From Marinilabiliaceae bacterium UBA5488 (GTDB taxonomy: Bacteria > Bacteroidota > Bacteroidia > Bacteroidales > Marinilabiliaceae): a DNA stretch of 13,266 nt. The stretch spans positions 1 through 13,266 of the forward strand of contig DIPM01000016.1 in the NCBI GenBank assembly GCA_002427105.1. Reading direction: 5' to 3'. This document shows, piece by piece, positions 1-7,309 of the stretch. Each line of letters begins with the position of its first letter. The first letter of the stretch is position 1. The position numbers were made by a program, and so were the translations under genes. The notes under the pieces are model-generated. The model had not been told where the DNA came from and did no database searches. It was given only the letters and a program-made list of their open reading frames with translations.

Positions 1-276
1 TTCAACCCTTCTGAATGAAGCGATGCGAGTTTTTCAGCAGACCTTAATTAAAATTAGTATATTGAGAAAAATATTTTTCTGCCTTCCAATATCGCATCAC
101 TTATTGCATAGTATTAGTAATCAAAGGCTAAGCAAAGTTGTTGATAAACAAATTTCGCTTGGATTTAGCTTTTAATTATATTTGGAGGTTTTTTACCAAT
201 GGAGCAATTTATCATTACACTATCTGCGCCATTGCGATAAAGGAAAATTCGGCTTAGGACTAAAAGTTACCATGAT
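1..276. other. Non-coding leader upstream of parE
   Basis: No convincing coding sequence lies in this AT-rich stretch. It holds a perfect 16-bp palindrome (AGAAAAATATTTTTCT, 65-80), which is AT-only in its core and could be a weak terminator or an operator. A Bacteroidetes-type -7 element lies at 177-184. Bases about 27-42 (GTTTTTCAGCAGACC) resemble the end of some insertion sequences, but this is from memory and cannot be tested without the sequence to the left. No riboswitch was recognised. Confidence 0.5.
153..184 (+). promoter_or_regulatory. Probable promoter of the parE-parC-aroK cluster
   Basis: TATATTTG at 177-184 is a full match to the Bacteroidetes -7 consensus TAnnTTTG. The -33 region is weak: TTTC around 153-156 has suitable spacing (about 20 bases), while the closest TTG, at 159-161, is only 15 bases away. 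Transcription would begin near 190, giving a 5' untranslated region of roughly 85 bases before the parE start at 277. Confidence 0.5.
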
Positions 277-2109
277 ATGATTGAGAATTATTCGGAAGAC
301 TCCATTCAAACGCTCGACTGGAAAGAACACATCCGCCGCCGACCCGGTATGTACATAGGCAAGCTGGGTGACGGCTCATATAGTGACGACGGCATCTACG
401 TGCTACTGAAAGAGGTAATGGACAACTCGGTCGATGAGTTCATGATGGGCTTTGGAAAGAAGATAGAAGTCTCCGTCGAGAATGGAAAAGTGTTTGTACG
501 CGACTATGGGCGCGGCATTCCTTTGGGTAAGCTTATAGACGCGGTATCTAAGATGAATACCGGAGCCAAATACGACAGCAAGGCCTTCAAGAAGTCGGTG
601 GGTCTTAACGGAGTCGGTGTAAAGGCGGTCAACGCCCTATCTTACAAGTTTACGGCGCAAGCCTTCAGGGGAGGAGAAGTTAAAAGGGCTGAGTTTTCAC
701 GCGGCGAACTAAGTCTTGAAAATGAAATCGAGCCAAGCCATGAGAAAAACGGTACCTATATCGAGTTTATACCCGACAGCGAAATATTTGGTTCTTATGC
801 TTTCAGGGAAGAGTTTATTGAAGACCTTCTAAAAAACTACTCCTTTCTGAACTCCGGTCTTTCAATACATTTCAACGGCAAAATAATAGAATCAAAGAAC
901 GGGCTTCTCGACCTTTTGGAGGAAAAGATGAACGAGCCCGGCCTCTATCCTCCTATTATGCTGAAGGATGAGGATCTTGAAGTTGCGCTAACACATACAA
1001 ATCAATACGGAGAGGAGTATTATACCTTTGTAAACGGGCAGCATACAACGCAGGGAGGAACCCATCTGGTAGCCTTTCGCGAAGCACTGGTAAAGACAGT
1101 GCGCGAGTTTTACAACAAGAGCTTTGACGTGGCAGATATTCGTCAGGGCATTGTTGCTGCAATCAGCATTAAGATTGAGGAGCCTGTCTTTGAATCGCAA
1201 ACCAAGACCAAGCTGGGCTCAAAGGATATGTCGCCCGACGGCACTTCAATTCGTAATTATATTAACGACTTTGTAAAAAAGCATCTCGACAACTACCTGC
1301 ACAAAAATCCTGAAACAGCGGAAATCCTGCAGCGCAAAATACTTGATTCTGAAAAGGAGCGTAAAGCGATTTCGGGGATACAGAAGCTGGCTCGAGAACG
1401 TGCCAAAAAGGTCAGTCTTCACAATAAGAAGCTGCGCGACTGCCGTATCCACTACAATAGCAATGATGAGCGCAAGCTCGAATCGTCAATCTTTATTACC
1501 GAGGGCGACTCGGCGAGCGGCTCCATAACCAAGGCTCGCGACGTATCCACCCAGGCCGTCTTTTCACTTAAGGGAAAGCCGCTTAACTCCTATGGCCTTA
1601 CGCGCAAAATAGTGTATGAAAATGAAGAGTTTAACCTGCTTCAGGCTGCACTCAACATTGAAGAAGGCATTGAATCTTTGCGGTACAACCATGTGATAAT
1701 CGCCACGGATGCCGACGTTGACGGTATGCACATCAGGTTACTGACGATTACCTTCTTCCTTCAGTTTTTCCCTGAATTGATAAAAAACGGACACCTTTAT
1801 ATCCTTCAAACGCCCCTTTTCAGGGTGCGCAACAAGAAAGAGACGCGTTACTGCTATAGCGAAGAGGAAAGGATAAATGCAATAAAAGAATTGGGAGCAA
1901 ATCCTGAAATAACCCGCTTCAAAGGTCTTGGTGAGATATCGCCTGACGAGTTTTCTCACTTTATAGGCAAGAACATACGCCTTGACCGGGTGCGGGTGCG
2001 CAAAGAAGATGTATCGAGGGAACTGCTGGAATTTTATATGGGCAAAAACACCATGAGCAGACAGAACTTTATTATCGACAACCTGATTGTTGACGAAGAG
2101 ATGTTATAG
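277..2109 (+). CDS. parE: DNA topoisomerase IV subunit B (ParE)
   Basis: ATPase subunit of the type IIA topoisomerase that, with ParC, decatenates daughter chromosomes and relaxes supercoils. Seen in the 610-residue product: a GHKL ATPase domain with the ATP-site motif EVMDNSVDE (46-54, catalytic Glu46, Mg-binding Asn50), DYGRGIP (76-82) and the ATP-lid glycine motif GLNGVGVKAVNAL (109-121); a transducer region (about 225-390); and a TOPRIM domain with EGDSASG (409-415), LKGKPLN (431-437) and DADVDG (478-483). Metal-binding acids would be Glu409, Asp478 and Asp480. RFKGLGE (547-553) follows. There is no large C-terminal insertion of the E. coli GyrB kind, which fits ParE. The pairing with parC 43 bases downstream favours topoisomerase IV over gyrase. 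An ATG at 272 is followed by a stop after one codon, so 277 is the start. There is no clear Shine-Dalgarno sequence, as is usual in Bacteroidetes. Confidence 0.93.
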   Translation: MIENYSEDSIQTLDWKEHIRRRPGMYIGKLGDGSYSDDGIYVLLKEVMDNSVDEFMMGFGKKIEVSVENGKVFVRDYGRGIPLGKLIDAVSKMNTGAKYDSKAFKKSVGLNGVGVKAVNALSYKFTAQAFRGGEVKRAEFSRGELSLENEIEPSHEKNGTYIEFIPDSEIFGSYAFREEFIEDLLKNYSFLNSGLSIHFNGKIIESKNGLLDLLEEKMNEPGLYPPIMLKDEDLEVALTHTNQYGEEYYTFVNGQHTTQGGTHLVAFREALVKTVREFYNKSFDVADIRQGIVAAISIKIEEPVFESQTKTKLGSKDMSPDGTSIRNYINDFVKKHLDNYLHKNPETAEILQRKILDSEKERKAISGIQKLARERAKKVSLHNKKLRDCRIHYNSNDERKLESSIFITEGDSASGSITKARDVSTQAVFSLKGKPLNSYGLTRKIVYENEEFNLLQAALNIEEGIESLRYNHVIIATDADVDGMHIRLLTITFFLQFFPELIKNGHLYILQTPLFRVRNKKETRYCYSEEERINAIKELGANPEITRFKGLGEISPDEFSHFIGKNIRLDRVRVRKEDVSRELLEFYMGKNTMSRQNFIIDNLIVDEEML

Positions 2110-2152
2110 AAATAGTGGCTTAGCCTAAATTAAGAGCTTAGATATAAAGACG

Positions 2153-4822
2153 ATGGATAAGGACAACACTTTTGACGAAAACGACGAGCCGATAAACGAA
2201 TACGATGAGGGTATGCAAGGCTATGAAGGCAGCGACGGGGAAGACCCTGAAGGCGCTGCTGGGTCTGACGGGCAGCCCGGCTTCCCAGTGGTCACGCCAC
2301 TCCAGGGAATGTATCGCGACTGGTTTTTGGACTATGCCTCATACGTAATCCTTGAGCGGGCGGTGCCTCACATTAATGATGGGCTAAAGCCTGTACAACG
2401 TCGTATTCTGCACTCCATGAAGCGTCTTGATGATGGCCGCTACAATAAAGTAGCCAATATTATCGGGCATACCATGCAGTTTCACCCCCACGGCGACGCC
2501 TCCATTGGTGATGCCCTGGTGCAGATTGGTCAGAAAGAGCTTTTGGTTGACTGCCAGGGTAACTGGGGAAATATATACACGGGCGACAGGGCTGCTGCAC
2601 CCCGATACATAGAGGCTCGCCTCACCAAGTTTGCCCACGAGGTTGTGTTCAACCCCAAAACAACGGAGTGGAAACCATCATACGACGGCCGTAACAAAGA
2701 ACCAATAACACTTCCCGTAAAATTTCCGCTTCTTTTGGCGCAAGGTGTCGAAGGTATTGCCGTGGGTTTGGCATCTAAGATTTTGCCCCACAACATACCT
2801 GAGCTTATCAATGCCTCGATTGCTTACCTGAAAGAAGAACCTTTCGAGATATATCCCGACTTCCCGACAGGAGGGCTGCTTGATGCTTCGCGCTATAACG
2901 ACGGTCTAAGGGGAGGACAAATAAAGGTACGCGCAAAAATCAGCAAGCTGGATGCTAAGACGCTGGTTATTTCAGATATTCCCTTTGGCAAAAACACCTC
3001 AACGCTTATCGAGTCAATACTTAAAGCCGTTGAAAAGGGCAAGATAAAAATCCGTAAGATAGATGACAATACTGCCCTGAATGTTGAGATCCTTGTTCAT
3101 CTACCTGCGGGCGTATCCCCGGATAAAACCATAGATGCTCTTTACGCCTTTACAGACTGCGAGCTGTCTATATCGCCCAACGCCTGCGTAATTCGCGACA
3201 ACAAACCGGTGTTTATAGGAGTCTCTGAAATCCTTAAATCCAACACCGACCACACGGTTTACCTCTTAACACGCGAGCTCGAAATCAGAAAGGAAGAACT
3301 TGAAGAGGCCTGGCATTACGCGTCATTGGAGAAAATATTTATTGAGAATAAAATATATCAACGAATTGAGGAGTGTGAGACCTACGAGGCCATAATTCAA
3401 ACCATCGACCATGGTTTGGATCCGTTTAAGCCAAAGCTTAAACGCGAAGTGACGCGGGATGATATCATCAAGCTTACCGAGATAAAAATTAAACGAATAT
3501 CGCGTTTTGATGCCAACAAAGCCGACGAGTATATTGCCTCGGTGGAAGAGGAACTGGAGGGCGTAGAATATAATCTGAATAATATTATCCCCTACTCGAT
3601 CGACTATTTTAAGCGTCTGAAGAAGAATTACGCGAGCAAATTTCCTCGCAAAACAGAGCTTAGAAGCTTCGAGAATATTGAAGCAACCAAGGTTGTTATG
3701 AAAAACGAGAAGCTGTACATCAACCGTGAAGAGGGTTTCATCGGCACCTCGCTTAAAAAGGACGAGTACCTTTGCGACTGTTCGGATATAGATGAAATAA
3801 TTCTTTTCTATAAAGATGGACGCTACCTGATTACCAAGGTGCAGGAAAAGGCTTTTGTGGGCAAGGACGTAATTTATGCCGCGATATTTAAAAAAGGTGA
3901 CAATCGCACTATCTATAATGTAGCTTACAGCGACGGCAAGCATGGAGCAGCTTACGTCAAGCGCTTCGCAGTTAACGGAGTAACACGCGACAAGGAATAT
4001 AATCTGACACGGGGCACTGAAGGCTCTCATGTTTTATACTTTAGCGCCAACCCCAACGGAGAAGCTGAAGTCTTGAAGGTAACTCTGAAACCCCGTGCCC
4101 GGATTCGTAATTTTATCTTCGACTATGATATGGGCGAGCTGCTTGTAAAAGGTCGTAGCGCAATGGGTAATATCTTGTCGAAAAATGAAGTTCATAAAAT
4201 AGTCCTCAAACGCAAGGGTGAATCGACCCTCGGGGGGCGCAAAATATGGTTTGAGCCCGAGACGCTGCGCCTGAATGCTGATATGCGCGGCGAGTATCTG
4301 GGCGAGTTTCAGGGCGACGACCAGATACTGGTAATCACCAAAGACGGAGAATTTTATCAGACCAATTTCGACCTTAGCAATCACTATGAAGATCACATTT
4401 TGAAGATTGAGAAATATAAACCGGAGACTGTCTGGTCGGCTGTCTATTATGATGCGGAACAAAAGTATCACTATGTCAAGCGCTTCCAGGTTGATGCGGT
4501 CAAACAGCCCCAGCGCTTTATTGGTGAGCATCCCAAGTCATATCTGGTGCGGATCACAAAGGTTGATTATCCCCGCCTGGAAATTAAGTTTGGCGGCGAA
4601 GATAAAAACCGTGAAAAAGAAATCGTTGAAGTATCTGAATTTATCGGAGTTAAGGGATATAAGGCTAAAGGTAAGAGGTTAACCACTTATCAGGTTTCAA
4701 AGATTAATGAACTTGAGCCTTTGATAAAGCCCGAAGAGGATATCGATGCACCGGATCTCCCTGAGGGGGAAGATAAGGATTTAGAAAAGGGAGATGGACA
4801 GATGTCAATTTTTGATAATTAG
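2153..4822 (+). CDS. parC: DNA topoisomerase IV subunit A (ParC)
   Basis: DNA-cleaving and religating subunit that forms an A2B2 complex with ParE. The 889-residue product begins with an acidic, Gly-rich extension (about 1-45). The breakage-reunion domain has DGLKPVQRRIL (76-86), HPHGDASIGDAL (111-122) and the catalytic pair Arg151-Tyr152 in AAAPRYIEARL. A long coiled segment follows (about 385-500), then a divergent beta-pinwheel C-terminal domain (about 510-840). No canonical GyrA box (QRRGGKG) is visible, consistent with topoisomerase IV rather than gyrase. The quinolone-contact position equivalent to E. coli GyrA Ser83 is Ala116; the Asp87 equivalent is Asp120. An acidic tail ends in GQMSIFDN, which resembles a sliding-clamp-binding peptide. 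The gene lies 43 bases after parE and 2 bases before aroK, so co-transcription is likely. Confidence 0.93.
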   Translation: MDKDNTFDENDEPINEYDEGMQGYEGSDGEDPEGAAGSDGQPGFPVVTPLQGMYRDWFLDYASYVILERAVPHINDGLKPVQRRILHSMKRLDDGRYNKVANIIGHTMQFHPHGDASIGDALVQIGQKELLVDCQGNWGNIYTGDRAAAPRYIEARLTKFAHEVVFNPKTTEWKPSYDGRNKEPITLPVKFPLLLAQGVEGIAVGLASKILPHNIPELINASIAYLKEEPFEIYPDFPTGGLLDASRYNDGLRGGQIKVRAKISKLDAKTLVISDIPFGKNTSTLIESILKAVEKGKIKIRKIDDNTALNVEILVHLPAGVSPDKTIDALYAFTDCELSISPNACVIRDNKPVFIGVSEILKSNTDHTVYLLTRELEIRKEELEEAWHYASLEKIFIENKIYQRIEECETYEAIIQTIDHGLDPFKPKLKREVTRDDIIKLTEIKIKRISRFDANKADEYIASVEEELEGVEYNLNNIIPYSIDYFKRLKKNYASKFPRKTELRSFENIEATKVVMKNEKLYINREEGFIGTSLKKDEYLCDCSDIDEIILFYKDGRYLITKVQEKAFVGKDVIYAAIFKKGDNRTIYNVAYSDGKHGAAYVKRFAVNGVTRDKEYNLTRGTEGSHVLYFSANPNGEAEVLKVTLKPRARIRNFIFDYDMGELLVKGRSAMGNILSKNEVHKIVLKRKGESTLGGRKIWFEPETLRLNADMRGEYLGEFQGDDQILVITKDGEFYQTNFDLSNHYEDHILKIEKYKPETVWSAVYYDAEQKYHYVKRFQVDAVKQPQRFIGEHPKSYLVRITKVDYPRLEIKFGGEDKNREKEIVEVSEFIGVKGYKAKGKRLTTYQVSKINELEPLIKPEEDIDAPDLPEGEDKDLEKGDGQMSIFDN

Positions 4823-4824
4823 CT

Positions 4825-5349
4825 ATGGTCTTGAATAGGGTATTCCTAATAGGCTTTATGGGCAGCGGCAAAAGCACTGTCGGCCACTTGCTTGCCCGCA
4901 GCATAGATTGGAAGTTTATCGATCTTGACCATTATATCGAGAAGACTCAAAAGCGCACTGTTGCTGAGATTTTCGCCTCAGATGGCGAGCAAATTTTCAG
5001 GCAGATTGAACGTGAGGCCCTGCATCAAGTCGCCAAATTTGACAAGGTTATAGTTGCCACCGGAGGAGGCTCGCCTTGCTTTGAGAATAATATGGAATTT
5101 ATGAATCGCGAAGGGCTTACAATTTACCTGGAGCTTACACCGGAAGTTTTGATGCAGCGCCTGAAAGACGCGAAAGCGTCAAGACCACTTATTGCAAGGA
5201 AAAACGAGGCCGAGCTGCTTGACTTTATAAAATCAAAGTTAAAAGAGCGGGAAGCTTACTATAAGAAGGCCGCGGTAACAGCCGACGCGACAGCCGCGGG
5301 AGTCGATTCTTACATTAAAATCATAGATGGCTATCGCAAAAAATATTGA
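4825..5349 (+). CDS. aroK: Shikimate kinase
   Basis: Phosphorylates shikimate to shikimate 3-phosphate with ATP in the pathway to chorismate and aromatic amino acids; cytoplasmic. The 174-residue length is typical. Visible motifs are a Walker A P-loop GFMGSGKST (10-18), the shikimate-binding acid in FIDLDHYI (31-38, Asp35), FRQIE (58-62, with Arg59 as the likely substrate-binding Arg), the glycine-rich GGG (80-82) and the LID arginine in SRPLI (119-123). The ATG lies 2 bases after the parC stop, which suggests translational coupling and membership of the topoisomerase IV transcript, although the functions are unrelated. A terminator hairpin follows 28 bases downstream. The distinction between aroK and aroL is not meaningful here. 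Confidence 0.93.
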   Translation: MVLNRVFLIGFMGSGKSTVGHLLARSIDWKFIDLDHYIEKTQKRTVAEIFASDGEQIFRQIEREALHQVAKFDKVIVATGGGSPCFENNMEFMNREGLTIYLELTPEVLMQRLKDAKASRPLIARKNEAELLDFIKSKLKEREAYYKKAAVTADATAAGVDSYIKIIDGYRKKY

Positions 5350-5371
5350 TATAAATCCTTAATATTCATAG

Positions 5372-5407
5372 AAAAAAGGGGAGCCGTCATTTGAGACGAC
5401 TCCCCTT
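5372..5407 (-). terminator. Intrinsic terminator between convergent aroK and the secreted-protein gene
   Basis: GGGGAG (5378-5383) pairs with CTCCCC (5400-5405). After one mismatch, CGTC (5385-5388) pairs with GACG (5395-5398), closing on a 6-base loop. Six A's at 5372-5377 give a U-tract on the minus strand, so it fits best as the terminator of the minus-strand gene. It may also stop the aroK transcript, although only two T's follow on the plus strand. Confidence 0.85.
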
Positions 5408-5430
5408 GCTTATATATAAAGAGTGAACGA

Positions 5431-6162
5431 TTACAGATTCAGCATCACGTTAAAAGAGAGATGCGGTTGAGCCGGTGCCGGAATCATGGCATATCCAAAA
5501 TCTATCGGAAGGAAAAAGAATCCGTTGAAATATGGATAAGGGTTGCCATTATATATTCTTACCTGATAATGAGCCGGAAGAACATTAACTCGTACAAAAG
5601 GTGCATCAACAACTATATATCCGTGTCCGGGATGATATTGATAAAAACGCTTGTTAGAGTGATAATAATGATGCCCGTTATAGTTAAACCTGTTTACACG
5701 CTGGCTTGGCAAATGTCTATAATAAGTATGATGATGCTTTGAACCCTTATGTTTATAGTTTACAACAGGAGGCCTGTGATTAGCAGTATTCCGTGGTTTA
5801 TAATAATTAGGTCCCCGCTTGACTGAATGATTACCATTATGTTGATTATAATGGGCATTATTCTTGCCTCCTTGCGGCTTTTGGCTATAAGCCCTATTGT
5901 CATTCTGAGGCTTCTGATAGGCTCCGCGATTATCGTCCTGCCCTCTTTGATATGATTTATTATTGTTATTGCCCTGAGCTCTCTGGGGCTGAACAGCCTT
6001 AGCATCAGAACGTCCCCTCTGGGTATTCTCTGTGCGGGCATTATTGCTATTGCCACCGGATCTGCGGTCACCGCGTGAATTAGGCTGACCCATTGCTGTT
6101 ATTGTCATCATTGATAAGAATACAATAACTGTTATCTGAAGTATGTTTTTCGTTGCTTTCAT
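5431..6162 (-). CDS. Secreted low-complexity Asn/Gln/Arg/His/Tyr-rich protein
   Basis: Function unknown. Taking the ATG at 6162 gives 243 residues. They start with a classical signal peptide (Lys2 and Lys5, hydrophobic core about 7-22, likely cleavage after AMG at 23-25), so the protein should be exported to the periplasm or cell surface. Residues about 26-150 are low complexity and basic, rich in Asn, Gln, Arg, Gly and later His and Tyr (including a KHHHTYY run). The last ~75 residues look folded: PGHGYIVVDAPFVRVNVLP, then a Tyr/Phe/Pro-rich end. This C-terminal pattern of an aromatic-rich YVVV.AP..V.VLP segment resembles DUF6515-like exported proteins, but I am not sure of the family. An in-frame ATG at 6186 would add eight residues; 6162 is preferred because it places the basic N-terminus directly before the hydrophobic core. 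The gene is convergent with aroK and divergent from the SPOR gene. Confidence 0.7.
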   Translation of the reverse strand: MKATKNILQITVIVFLSMMTITAMGQPNSRGDRRSGGNSNNARTENTQRGRSDAKAVQPQRAQGNNNNKSYQRGQDDNRGAYQKPQNDNRAYSQKPQGGKNNAHYNQHNGNHSVKRGPNYYKPRNTANHRPPVVNYKHKGSKHHHTYYRHLPSQRVNRFNYNGHHYYHSNKRFYQYHPGHGYIVVDAPFVRVNVLPAHYQVRIYNGNPYPYFNGFFFLPIDFGYAMIPAPAQPHLSFNVMLNL

Positions 6163-6426
6163 GGCTCCCGGTTTTAAGTTAAACAAAAAGATAAAAGAAC
6201 TATTTGACTAAGCCGAAGCAAATGCTGTGCCAATAATAAAATACAACAAAGCCATAAGAGCTATATGACTCATTATCTTTATCTTACACCAAAAAACGAT
6301 TCCCACTCAGGACTATCTACAGCGTTTGAAGTTAAATGCTTTAGCTTTAGCGCTTATCGAAATAATTATTTAAATAGCGAATAAAAAAAAGAATCACTAT
6401 TTTTAACTCTGTCAACCAATATTTAT
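6163..6426. other. Divergent intergenic region
   Basis: AT-rich spacer between the secreted-protein gene (minus) and the SPOR-domain gene (plus). It should contain the promoters for both, but I find no complete TTG-N19-21-TAnnTTTG match in either direction. TATCTTTA (about 6274-6281) is a one-mismatch -7 candidate on the plus strand, without a clear -33 element. No small gene or RNA structure was recognised. Confidence 0.4.
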
Positions 6427-7077
6427 ATGATGGACAGCAATCAATATACCGACCGGCAAAGGGAAGAATCGACAAGAATCAACGCACTCGAAAAGGAGAC
6501 TGCAAGATTGAAGACTCTTTCGCGGAAGCAGTCGGCCAAATATAACCGCATGAAGAAAAGCTTTATCTTCGTGATGCTTTTTGTCGTTGTGCTTTTTATT
6601 ATGATGCTCGCCTACGGCATTATTCAATGGCCGGACGATAAAACCGCCCCTGCTGCTTCATCACTCTCTCAGCCGAAGGCAATCCAAGCCCCTGTCATGG
6701 AGGTCGATTCAGACTCTATTGTTATAAACGATGCACATTTGACTGCAGTTGGTGCCGAAGATATGATTAGCTTCTATGTACCGAGCGACGGCATTATTTT
6801 CAGCGTTCAGATTGGAGCCTATACAGGGGTGGATTTAACTCCCTTTGAAACCAACCTTTACTCCTTGCAGCAATATAGTTATCAGGATATTAACCAGCTA
6901 ACAGCCGGTATTTTTCAGGAATACACCAATGCGGTCAAGTTCAAGGATATGCTAGTTCTTATGGGCTTTCACGACGCATTTATTATTGCAACATTGAATG
7001 GTAAGCGCATACCTACTCAGGAGGCGCTGGCTATTAAGAGTGTCGGAAGCAGTCAACAGTTTGTCAATGAGCAGTGA
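6427..7077 (+). CDS. Membrane-anchored SPOR-domain protein
   Basis: Probably binds septal or denuded peptidoglycan through its SPOR domain, as members of that family do; the exact role is unknown. The 216-residue product has a short charged N-terminal segment with heptad-like character (about 10-40), one transmembrane helix (about 45-66, followed by WPDD) and a linker. A SPOR-like domain follows (about 123-195): FSVQIGAY (125-132), AGIFQEYTNAVKFKDML (160-176) and GFHDAFIIATLNGKRI (180-195). The topology would be N-in, C-out, type II. The start could be Met1 or Met2. The last codons (SSQQFVNEQ) are read from the short repeat that continues into the intergenic region, so the C-terminal tail is probably repeat-derived. 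Confidence 0.82.
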   Translation: MMDSNQYTDRQREESTRINALEKETARLKTLSRKQSAKYNRMKKSFIFVMLFVVVLFIMMLAYGIIQWPDDKTAPAASSLSQPKAIQAPVMEVDSDSIVINDAHLTAVGAEDMISFYVPSDGIIFSVQIGAYTGVDLTPFETNLYSLQQYSYQDINQLTAGIFQEYTNAVKFKDMLVLMGFHDAFIIATLNGKRIPTQEALAIKSVGSSQQFVNEQ

Positions 7078-7102
7078 GCAGTCAACAGTTATGAGTTATA
7101 AG
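7048..7102. repeat. Short intergenic repeat at the 3' end of the SPOR gene
   Basis: The 14-mer AGCAGTCAACAGTT occurs twice, at 7048-7061 and 7077-7090. Between the copies is GTCAATGAGCAGTG, and the second copy runs into TTATGAGTTATAAG (7089-7102). The first copy is inside the SPOR coding sequence and the second begins on the last base of its stop codon. The TTATGAGTTATAAG part is nearly repeated after the next gene, at 8106-8119. Confidence 0.75.
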
Positions 7103-7309
7103 GGAAAGGTCTTAGGTGAAAAATAAAGCCCTAAACATGCAAAGCATCTAAACAACATCAGCCCTACTTTGAACATAAAACTTAGAACTTAAACAAAAGC
7201 CAATATTAAATAATCTTTAAAACCCTTTGTTTTTAAAGCAAAACTTTAGATATTCGCCCTGTCGTTTGTTCACAAATAAAGACTTACGTTATAAGCTAAA
7301 AATTATTCT
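7103..7309. other. Intergenic region without a recognised gene
   Basis: AT-rich spacer between the SPOR gene and the ADP-ribosylglycohydrolase homologue. It includes a loose AAAACTTAGAACTTAAAC stretch and a weak CTTTG/CAAAACTTT-type inverted element near 7230-7250. No open reading frame, RNA gene or complete promoter motif is convincing, although the downstream gene presumably has its promoter here. Confidence 0.35.

Noticed and set aside
3323..4030. Long minus-strand open frame (235 codons) inside parC
   Set aside because: It lies entirely antisense to strongly supported ParC coding sequence, its product is hydrophobic without a recognisable family, and such frames are common shadows of long genes.
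4034..4531. Minus-strand open frame of 165 codons antisense to the ParC C-terminal domain
   Set aside because: Shadow of parC; no domain, start signal or promoter supports it.
4825..5349. aroK as a functional partner of topoisomerase IV
   Set aside because: Tight spacing suggests co-transcription only; shikimate kinase has a complete active site and a well-understood metabolic role.
5461..6071. Open frames overlapping the secreted-protein gene (plus 5461-5742 and minus 5760-6071)
   Set aside because: They are out-of-frame readings of a low-complexity gene; only the 5431-6162 frame has a signal peptide and a plausible folded end.
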